From NCBI GenBank assembly GCA_002392345.1, contig DGGU01000048.1, forward strand, positions 1 through 31,493: a stretch of DNA of 31,493 nucleotides, read 5' to 3'. The notes beneath the pieces were generated by a model. That model was not told where the DNA came from. It ran no database searches and saw only the letters and a list, made by a program, of their open reading frames with translations. The DNA comes from Lachnospiraceae bacterium UBA3866. Lineage in GTDB: Bacteria; Bacillota; Clostridia; Lachnospirales; Lachnospiraceae. Position numbers and translations under genes: made by a program. This document shows positions 25,210-31,493 of this stretch, piece after piece. How positions within the stretch are numbered: the stretch's first letter is position 1; each line of letters begins with the position of its first letter.

Positions 25210-26865
25210 TTATCCTGCTTTTTCAAAAATTGTCTTTTCTAACTTTATTGTTCCACCACCATCTAATGCTGTAGTAGTTGATGCCGGTTCATCACACCAT
25301 TTTAAAAATAGAATCCCATCTTTATTTGCCTTAAATTTTAAGGTAACCGTTTTGCCGGCCTCTACTTTTGCAGCATTTTTATAACTTCCATTTAGCAAGA
25401 CACTTGTATCCCAAGTAATCGTGTCTTCATTTAACACATTGTCCGTATTAAATGGTTCTAATTTTCCAAACACCAAATGATTACTATTTTCTTTAAATGA
25501 CACTTTATACTCATACTCTGCATCTTTTTTTACATAATATATAGGCCAACCGCCATTTAAACTCAAATGATATGTATTATCATCTGGTGACAATACTGAT
25601 GTATTTCCCCTTCCAATCGTTTTGGCCGCCCAGTCATTATCTGCAAGATACAACTTATTCCAATTATCTATTGACTTCCAAGGGAAACCTTTAACTGGAT
25701 AGAGATATCTCTTATTTGTTTTTTCATATGCTGTTTGACCACTATTCCAATTTGTATAACTCGTAAAGGTAAATGTCCTACTTCCAGATCCATAGCCTAT
25801 GTTACTTTGATAATATGAACGATTGCCGCTAAGTTGTGAAAAAATACTTGGAGCAGAAGTAATTCCTGAAACTCTTTTGTAGTTTGATGAAGTTCCAGTC
25901 TTGCTATTTGCAAGGTATAAAACAGGGGCATAAGTTTTTGATGTAGCAAAGCCAGAAATACTATTGGCATCAAACTCGAAAAACCTATCTCTATCATTTT
26001 CTGTGAAAGCATAATAGGTTTCGGGTTTAAAAATTATCATTTTTGAATTAGTTAATTTAGATGTATTCCCTCTTACTAACTCTATACTAGTTACATATGC
26101 ATTTGATAAATTAGCCATCCCACCATAGTTTCTATACGAATCGTCAGGTTCTACCCAGATTCCACCATTTGGCCAATTTGTGCCACCTACTGCCTTATTA
26201 TATATTGGATCAGATGATGTCAAACCACATTCACTATACGAGGTATTGGCAAAATGAAATCCATAAATTACTTTATTAATATCAGTCATTGACCAACTTT
26301 GCTTTTCATACACATTATTTACATGTCCTATCCATTCAGCACAACCGCCAAAGGTGCTTGTCTTATCAACCGTATTAGATATAAGATTCCTCTCTCCTAC
26401 GGCATCACCATTTTTTGCACTTTCAGTCTTTATAGGTTTCAATGTAAAGTCCCACCCATATGTAGCAGAATAACTAGACCAATAGCACCAACCAACTAAT
26501 CGAGCAGTAACATATGGCCAATCATGTACATATCTCAAATCTTTTGTTTCTGTATCGCTTTTATATTTCATACAATATATTTCATCTTGGTAGCTCAAAA
26601 TATTGTACGTACTTTCTTTTGCAGCAGTAATTCCAGTAAGATACGATGTTATTGCATTGTCTATTTTAGAATCAATTGATATATTATAATTATTAATTTG
26701 CAACTGAAAATCATTTTTTAATGAATCAAACTCCGCTTTTGTAATAAATGCACTACCATCATTATCTGAGACCACTGCCGCAAAAATGTTATTTGTAATT
26801 AAAATAAGAAGCAAAATACAAACTTTTATTGTTTTTATTATTCTATTTATATTATTTCTATTCAT
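25210..26865 (-). CDS. secreted protein of an unrecognised paralogous family, copy A
   Basis: Unknown function. The 551-residue protein starts at ATG 26865, chosen because GGAG lies 6 nt upstream; an ATG six codons earlier overlaps the stop of the preceding paralog. It has a signal peptide ending near NIFA, then DNDGSAFITKAEF, an EF-hand-like loop, followed by a helical, coiled-coil-like stretch (about residues 40-80) ending in SYLTGI. The long middle part is rich in Trp, Tyr, Asn and Ser, with GERNLIxNTxDxTSTFxGCAEW and GGTNWPNGGIW. The C-terminal part (NHLVF, NEDTITWD, LFLKWC) looks like a beta-sandwich. Copy B shares the whole layout; copy C shares the N-terminus. There is no anchor motif. 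It is likely surface-associated or released. Confidence 0.85.
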   Translation of the reverse strand: MNRNNINRIIKTIKVCILLLILITNNIFAAVVSDNDGSAFITKAEFDSLKNDFQLQINNYNISIDSKIDNAITSYLTGITAAKESTYNILSYQDEIYCMKYKSDTETKDLRYVHDWPYVTARLVGWCYWSSYSATYGWDFTLKPIKTESAKNGDAVGERNLISNTVDKTSTFGGCAEWIGHVNNVYEKQSWSMTDINKVIYGFHFANTSYSECGLTSSDPIYNKAVGGTNWPNGGIWVEPDDSYRNYGGMANLSNAYVTSIELVRGNTSKLTNSKMIIFKPETYYAFTENDRDRFFEFDANSISGFATSKTYAPVLYLANSKTGTSSNYKRVSGITSAPSIFSQLSGNRSYYQSNIGYGSGSRTFTFTSYTNWNSGQTAYEKTNKRYLYPVKGFPWKSIDNWNKLYLADNDWAAKTIGRGNTSVLSPDDNTYHLSLNGGWPIYYVKKDAEYEYKVSFKENSNHLVFGKLEPFNTDNVLNEDTITWDTSVLLNGSYKNAAKVEAGKTVTLKFKANKDGILFLKWCDEPASTTTALDGGGTIKLEKTIFEKAG

Positions 26866-26882
26866 ATTTTTCTCCATATTCA

Positions 26883-28511
26883 TTATTTAGTAATCTCAAC
26901 AATAGTAGCGCTTGGTAACAATGTGCCACCACCGGAAAGTGCAGAACTGGTAGATGAAGGTTGTTCACACCACTTTAAGAAGAGCACTCCAGTCTTAGGT
27001 GCTTCAAATTTCAATTTAACTACCTTTGTGCCCTGTATCAATGCTGCATTTTTGTAATTAGTGTCCAAAAGTACTGTTTTATCCCATACTATGGTGTCTT
27101 CATTTTGAGGATTATCTGTGGTAAATGGATCTATTTTTGCAAACACAAGATGGTTTTTATTTTCTTTAAAGCTAATTTCGTATTCATATTCATAAGTTTC
27201 CTTTGTCTCTATGATTGGCCAGCCACCATTAAGAGATAAATGTTTATCTCCTGCTGGTGTATTGATTATTGAATCAGATGTATTGGTATTATTTTTTACA
27301 CTCCAGTCATTGGCGAGTATATAAAGTTGTTGCCAATTATCAATTGACTTCCAAGGAAAACCTTCGCACGGATAAGGGTTTCGTTTGTTAGTTATTTCAT
27401 ATGAATCACTTTTTGTCCAATTCGTGCAGGAAGAAATAGTTCTGTTTTTTGTCGATTGAGCGACAACACCCACCCCACCCTGTTCTTGCCATGCAGACCG
27501 AGTTACAGTAACAGCTGTAAATAAATCTGTTAGATGTGTAACCCCTGACTGTTGATTGTAGTTTGTATAATTTACATCTTTATATAACTTTGGAGCATAA
27601 GTTTTTGATGTAGTCCAACCAGTTATATCATTGGCGTCAAATTTCCAAAATCTATTTTTGTCATCTTCTGTAAAGGCATATTGTTTTTCAGGACTCCAAA
27701 TTATCATATGATTTTTAGAAAGTGTCGAATTTGATTGCTTTACCAAATCTATAGAATCTATATATATGTCTGACAGAGGGTCCGTGTAATTACCAGAATT
27801 TCCCCTCATCCCATTATCCATTTCAGACCAAATGCCACCATCTAACCAATTTGTTCCACCTACATTAACATTGTATATAGGAGCAGAATTTGATATTCCC
27901 GTCATGTTATAAGTATCGCTATTAAAATGCCATCCATATGTCGCATTATATTGTACTTCCGTTGCTGACCAAGATTGCTCTTCATACACATTATTAATGT
28001 GACCAAGCCATTCAGCACAGCCATTAAAAGTGGAAGTTCTATCTATCGTATTTCTAATTAAATTGCGTTCGCCAGTTTTTGCATTTGTTTTTTTAGTCCA
28101 ATTAAATTTATAACCGTAAGTTGAAGGATTCCACCTCGACCAGCAAACAGCATTAAATTCAACTACAGGCCATGCAAAAACATAACGCAGGTCCTTAGTT
28201 TCTGTATCACCTTTTTTCGGCATACAGTAGACCTCAGCTACCGGCGTCCCAACTGTCTTGCCTTCTCTTTTTGCAACATTGATTCCTGCTATATAAGATG
28301 CAATTGCTCCATCTAGTTTGTTATCTATACTTTGATTATAACCTTCCAATTCATTGGCAAAATTTTCTTTTAATTCCTCAAACTCCGCTTTTGTAACGAA
28401 TGCAGAACCATCATTATCGGTAACAATGGCCGCGAAACTCTCTATACTCAATAAAAAAGCAAAAACGAGACCAAGGGCTCTTTTTGCCGTTTTTACAAGC
28501 TTTTTACTCAT
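26883..28511 (-). CDS. secreted protein of an unrecognised paralogous family, copy B
   Basis: Unknown function. The 542-residue protein has a signal peptide (cleavage after SIESFA), the EF-hand-like DNDGSAFVTKAEF, a helical segment ending GAIASYIAGI, an aromatic-rich middle and a C-terminal domain with NHLVFAKIDPF, NEDTIVWD and GVLFLKWC. It aligns with copy A along its full length, so the two arose by tandem duplication and probably form one transcript; the copy A frame begins at its stop codon. No Shine-Dalgarno sequence precedes the ATG; instead there is AGGTCGTACA about 11 nt upstream, a motif shared with copy C. It is divergent from the ATPase gene at 28707, with repeat R2 in between. Confidence 0.87.
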   Translation of the reverse strand: MSKKLVKTAKRALGLVFAFLLSIESFAAIVTDNDGSAFVTKAEFEELKENFANELEGYNQSIDNKLDGAIASYIAGINVAKREGKTVGTPVAEVYCMPKKGDTETKDLRYVFAWPVVEFNAVCWSRWNPSTYGYKFNWTKKTNAKTGERNLIRNTIDRTSTFNGCAEWLGHINNVYEEQSWSATEVQYNATYGWHFNSDTYNMTGISNSAPIYNVNVGGTNWLDGGIWSEMDNGMRGNSGNYTDPLSDIYIDSIDLVKQSNSTLSKNHMIIWSPEKQYAFTEDDKNRFWKFDANDITGWTTSKTYAPKLYKDVNYTNYNQQSGVTHLTDLFTAVTVTRSAWQEQGGVGVVAQSTKNRTISSCTNWTKSDSYEITNKRNPYPCEGFPWKSIDNWQQLYILANDWSVKNNTNTSDSIINTPAGDKHLSLNGGWPIIETKETYEYEYEISFKENKNHLVFAKIDPFTTDNPQNEDTIVWDKTVLLDTNYKNAALIQGTKVVKLKFEAPKTGVLFLKWCEQPSSTSSALSGGGTLLPSATIVEITK

Positions 28512-28571
28512 TTATTTGCTGTACGACCTAAAACTTTTAGTAGTAGTCTCGGCGATTAGGGGAATTGTCCC

Positions 28572-28617
28572 CAACCTCCATGCTTTTTGAAAAGATAGAG
28601 GGTCACTATAGGGGGTT
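28572..28617. repeat. 46-bp structured repeat, copy R2
   Basis: This is the mate of R1 (321-366), with 42 of 46 positions identical. It sits in a larger folded arrangement: GGGG-AATTGT-CCCC just before it (28559-28572), and TCTCGG (28547-28552) pairing with CCGAGA (28618-28623) around the whole unit. It lies between a secreted-paralog gene and a DUF4143 ATPase gene, as R1 would if the window ends are joined. Confidence 0.8.
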
Positions 28618-28641
28618 CCGAGAACTATTACATAAGTTATT

Positions 28642-28700
28642 AAAAGTTTGCACTTGTAGTGAAAACTTTTATTGACATCTGCAAAAGTTTGCAGTATAAT
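28642..28700 (+). promoter_or_regulatory. consensus promoter with embedded operator-like palindrome for the ATPase gene
   Basis: TTGACA (28672-28677), a 17-nt spacer and TATAAT (28695-28700) match the sigma-A consensus exactly. The spacer is almost filled by the palindrome CTGCAAA-AG-TTTGCAG (28679-28694). Its half, AAAAGTTTGCA (28683-28693), also occurs upstream at 28642-28652, where AAAAGTTT pairs with AAACTTTT (28663-28670). The arrangement suggests tight repression by a protein binding between the -35 and -10 boxes. Confidence 0.85.
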
Positions 28701-28706
28701 AGAATA

Positions 28707-29891
28707 ATGATTATTCGCGAAAAATATTTAAGTCAAATAAGACCTTTTTATGATTCAGATTTAATTAAAATAATTACTGGCATAAGGCGATCTGGCAAAT
28801 CTGTTGTGATGCAACAAATCAAAAATGAAATTTCCAAAAAAAGTGACAACATTTTTTATTTTGAGTTTGAAGATAGAATTACGAAAAGTAGATTTCAAAA
28901 TGCAAATGAAATAATACAAAATGTCATAAGTAATAAAAAAGATGGTCTCTGCTATGTTTTTTTTGACGAAATTCAAGACTACGATGGTTGGGAAGAAATT
29001 TGCAAGACATTAAGACTCAAGCAGTGTTCCGTTTTCATAACTGGCTCAAATCAAAAATTACTATCTAAAGAATATACAAAAAATCTTAGTGGAAGATATA
29101 TCTCATTCAAAATTTACCCTTTTGTATATAAAGAAATTTTAGAGTACTGTAACGAATTAAATAGAAATATCTCCGAACTGGATTACATTATATGGGGCGG
29201 GTTTCCAAAGCGATTTGAATTTAATAACGAAATGGCTATGAGATCATACTTAAAAGACCTAAATGAAACAATAATTTATAATGACCTAAGCCTAAGATAC
29301 AATATAAAAAGAATAGAATTGTTTGAAAAGGTTGTAAACTATATTTTTTTATCAAATAGCAGAATCTTAAGTTCAAATTCAATATATAAATTTATAAAGC
29401 AACAGCATAGTTGTTCTGAAAACACTATTTCAAAATACATTTATTATCTTGAACAAGCATTCGCTATAGAAAAACTAAAACAATACTCTACTAAGACTAA
29501 ACAAGAATTATCATTTTACAATAAAATTTATAATGAAGATGTATCTTTTAATTCAATTAGACAATTAAATAATAGATATGATTTAACTCATAATTTAGAA
29601 AACATTGTTTATAACGAACTGATATACATGGGTTATAACTTAAATGTTTATAATATAAATGGCAAAGAAGTAGACTTCTTAGCTGTAAATGGCAACAAGA
29701 AGTATTATATACAAGTAGCATATAGTGTTGAAAACAATGACACATATCAAAGGGAAATGCTACCATTTAATATTATCAAAGATAACCTATCTCAAAAAGT
29801 ATTAATTACAAATGATGATTTAGATTATTCCACAAGTATAGTTCGTCACATAAAACTCAAGGATTTTTTAAGGTTAAAAAGTTTGGATTAA
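28707..29891 (+). CDS. AAA ATPase with C-terminal DUF4143 (nuclease-like) domain
   Basis: The protein has 394 residues from ATG 28707. An upstream in-frame ATG at 28659 lies before the promoter boxes and is rejected. Only 6 nt separate TATAAT from the ATG, so the mRNA is probably leaderless. Walker A is GIRRSGKS (25-32) and Walker B is YVFFDEIQD. Sensor-like TGSN and a winged-helix-like middle follow, then the DUF4143 domain with KEVDFLAVNG and YYIQVAYS, a PD-(D/E)xK-like pattern in which the usual E-x-K is replaced by Q-V-A, common in this family. The cellular role of these proteins is not established. The gene is more AT-rich than its neighbours and stands alone on the plus strand, which suggests later acquisition. 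Confidence 0.9.
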   Translation: MIIREKYLSQIRPFYDSDLIKIITGIRRSGKSVVMQQIKNEISKKSDNIFYFEFEDRITKSRFQNANEIIQNVISNKKDGLCYVFFDEIQDYDGWEEICKTLRLKQCSVFITGSNQKLLSKEYTKNLSGRYISFKIYPFVYKEILEYCNELNRNISELDYIIWGGFPKRFEFNNEMAMRSYLKDLNETIIYNDLSLRYNIKRIELFEKVVNYIFLSNSRILSSNSIYKFIKQQHSCSENTISKYIYYLEQAFAIEKLKQYSTKTKQELSFYNKIYNEDVSFNSIRQLNNRYDLTHNLENIVYNELIYMGYNLNVYNINGKEVDFLAVNGNKKYYIQVAYSVENNDTYQREMLPFNIIKDNLSQKVLITNDDLDYSTSIVRHIKLKDFLRLKSLD

Positions 29892-29932
29892 ATTGTATGA
29901 ATATATCAATTCATTCACATTAAATAAAGTAT

Positions 29933-31447
29933 TTATTCTATCTCTAACTCAATGTCCCCAACAATTTCTATACCACCATTTATACCACATTTAAAATAAT
30001 ATGTCTTTTCATTTTGAATATCAAATTTAATTGTTATAGTTGTACCATCAGTTGGTGTCTGTGTTACATCTGTATTATCAGACGCATTTGTTATCCTAAC
30101 AGCATTTGTCTCATCATCTGATTTTTTCCATCCTGTAAATGGATCTGCTTTAATTAAGAAATCAGTTACCGTTGAACTCGTACCTTTGATTTTAAGTTTT
30201 GCAATCCCATTTCCAGTAGATTTAAATATTGGGCAACCACCATAAAATGGAACTTCGATATTAGTTTTTTCGTATATGCTATCACTAAAGGCGTCACTAA
30301 ATTTTAACACAAAAGAATTACTTGTATTAAATTTTTTATAAGCAACTGACACAGGTATCGCGTCCCCATGCACGGGTTCGATACCAGAGTTATATCCAAT
30401 TTGTGCCCAAGTCCTACCAGTTGGCTCATTATTCAAATAAGTATAGTTCAATGTCCTTGCCGCATCACTCATTTCAACACCATTTGTATCATCATTTCGG
30501 CAAAGATCAAAATCAGTCGGATTATTTGAAAGAAAACCTATAGAGCTATTTGCAAAATCGTACGGAATAGTGAATGTTCCAATTTGGTTCCCTACATATC
30601 TTTTCATCCCTTGTGCACTACGTCCAGAGCTTTGTGTCAATTCAATATATGCATATGTAGGATCTTTAGAAAAACATTCCCCAATGTACATTGTCATGGC
30701 TACAGTTGTGGTAAGGCCAGAATGCGCTTCTATTGTACCTGCAGTATAGATATCAGTATCTGACCTCGCCGAATGCGGAACATAAAAGTCAGAATTGTCA
30801 TTCCATTTTGCTTTATATAAAGTATTTTGACCAAAACCTATACTCTTCACTCTATTTTTTTTATTTTCATCATTTCGATCGGATACATTAAAATAATATG
30901 CATCTTGGCACAGATCTTTTACAGCAGCCAATTCATAATTTTGTTGCATTGCATTTACATCAGCCGTACCCCAACGCTCTTCAGCATAATGAATTAACTG
31001 CCCTAATACTCCAGTATTTGACTCACCTAAAGAACGAAAGTTAGGACCAACAACTGTATGCCTCCAACCTGCTGGCAACACGTTAAATGAACCATTTTTC
31101 TTCCATGTTTGTTTCTGATCCCACATCCCAATACTATCAGCATCAGGTGTGGGGTAAGCAACAAAAGAAAAACCACTGTACGAATCATATGGCACTACAT
31201 TCATTTTTTTTGCTATCATAACTCCGCTTAGATAACTCGCTATCGCCCCATCTATCTTATTATCTATAGACGAGTTATATCTATCGAGTTGGCTCTGAAA
31301 GTCATTCTTAAGACTATCAAACTCCGCCTTAGTGATGAAGGCTGCTCCGTCGTTATCACCGACTACGGCGGCGAAACTCTCTATACTAAAAAGAAGCACT
31401 AATAAAAGCGCTATATATCTCTTAATCAATCTACTTGCTTTATTCAT
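29933..31447 (-). CDS. secreted protein of an unrecognised paralogous family, copy C
   Basis: Unknown function. The 504-residue protein has a signal peptide (cleavage after SIESFA), DNDGAAFITKAEF and a helical segment ending GAIASYLSGV, nearly identical to copies A and B. The rest differs: a middle with DQKQTW, AEERWGTADVNAMQ and YIGECF, and a C-terminal beta-rich domain ending in GGIEIVGDIELEIE. The family thus seems to be a fixed N-terminal module joined to variable effector-like parts. No Shine-Dalgarno sequence is seen; GGTCGTAACA lies about 10 nt before the ATG, as in copy B. It is convergent with the ATPase gene 41 bp away, with no clear terminator between. Confidence 0.86.
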   Translation of the reverse strand: MNKASRLIKRYIALLLVLLFSIESFAAVVGDNDGAAFITKAEFDSLKNDFQSQLDRYNSSIDNKIDGAIASYLSGVMIAKKMNVVPYDSYSGFSFVAYPTPDADSIGMWDQKQTWKKNGSFNVLPAGWRHTVVGPNFRSLGESNTGVLGQLIHYAEERWGTADVNAMQQNYELAAVKDLCQDAYYFNVSDRNDENKKNRVKSIGFGQNTLYKAKWNDNSDFYVPHSARSDTDIYTAGTIEAHSGLTTTVAMTMYIGECFSKDPTYAYIELTQSSGRSAQGMKRYVGNQIGTFTIPYDFANSSIGFLSNNPTDFDLCRNDDTNGVEMSDAARTLNYTYLNNEPTGRTWAQIGYNSGIEPVHGDAIPVSVAYKKFNTSNSFVLKFSDAFSDSIYEKTNIEVPFYGGCPIFKSTGNGIAKLKIKGTSSTVTDFLIKADPFTGWKKSDDETNAVRITNASDNTDVTQTPTDGTTITIKFDIQNEKTYYFKCGINGGIEIVGDIELEIE

Positions 31448-31468
31448 GTAATGATGTTACGACCCTAG

Positions 31469-31493
31469 TTATCTTAAAAACTATAATTATTGT
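31469..31493. repeat. terminal direct repeat, right copy
   Basis: Identical to bases 1-25; see that entry. If the ends are joined, the copy C gene would lie upstream of the large palindrome and of the ATPase stump at 367-582. Confidence 0.9.

Noticed and set aside
28659..28706. Upstream start for the ATPase adding 16 residues
   Set aside because: That ATG precedes the -35 box of an exact consensus promoter. The family N-terminus also fits the later Met (MIIREKYLSQI).
1..31493. The window as a plasmid or phage
   Set aside because: No replication, partition, mobilisation, integrase or structural phage gene is present. Identical 25-bp ends alone are not enough.

Overview
The window looks like chromosomal DNA from a low-GC, Gram-positive gut- or mouth-type anaerobe of the Clostridia, most likely Lachnospiraceae. 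This rests on the AT-rich composition, strong AGGAGG-type ribosome binding sites, a giant surface protein combining a papain-like peptidase with BspA-type leucine-rich repeats, InlB-type repeats and cell-wall-binding repeats, and a C-A-T-C-A-T-R peptide synthetase of the kind known from gut Clostridia. I cannot name a species. No replication, phage or transposase gene is visible. The first and last 25 bases are identical, so the piece is either a circularly assembled contig or it ends on both sides in the same repeat.

Layout. 1-695: repeat-rich junk holding a large imperfect palindrome, a 46-bp structured repeat, the 3' stump of a DUF4143-type ATPase gene and a short stump of another gene. 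696-8927 (-): secreted 2743-residue C1-peptidase/LRR/InlB-repeat protein. 9031-9317: tandem and palindromic T-arm-like sequences, a strong terminator, tRNA-Lys(CTT) and its consensus promoter. 9334-20182 (-): a tightly packed operon reading STAS protein, membrane sensor/PP2C phosphatase/GHKL kinase, Sfp-type phosphopantetheinyl transferase, two-module NRPS with a terminal reductase. 20262-24995 (-): complete branched-chain amino-acid type ABC importer (livK, livH, livM, livG, livF), with an attenuator-like terminator between livK and livH. 25210-28511 and 29933-31447 (-): three paralogous secreted proteins of a family I do not recognise. 28707-29891 (+): an intact AAA/DUF4143 ATPase with a near-perfect promoter and apparently leaderless start.

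How the parts may work together. The core idea is an amino-acid uptake system, a dCache-type external sensor with a partner-switching output (phosphatase, kinase and STAS target encoded side by side) and an NRPS predicted to release an acyl-dipeptide aldehyde (or, after cyclisation, a pyrazinone), all on one strand. No sigma factor is encoded nearby, so the target of the switch is unknown. Peptide aldehydes are classic inhibitors of papain-family proteases, and the next protein-coding gene downstream encodes a papain-family surface protease with an intact active site. The link between inhibitor and protease is inference, but it is testable.

The second area of interest is the 25-31.5 kb end, plus 0-0.7 kb if the ends join. 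Here secreted paralogs sit divergently from DUF4143 ATPase genes, with the same 46-bp structured repeat between them on both occasions.
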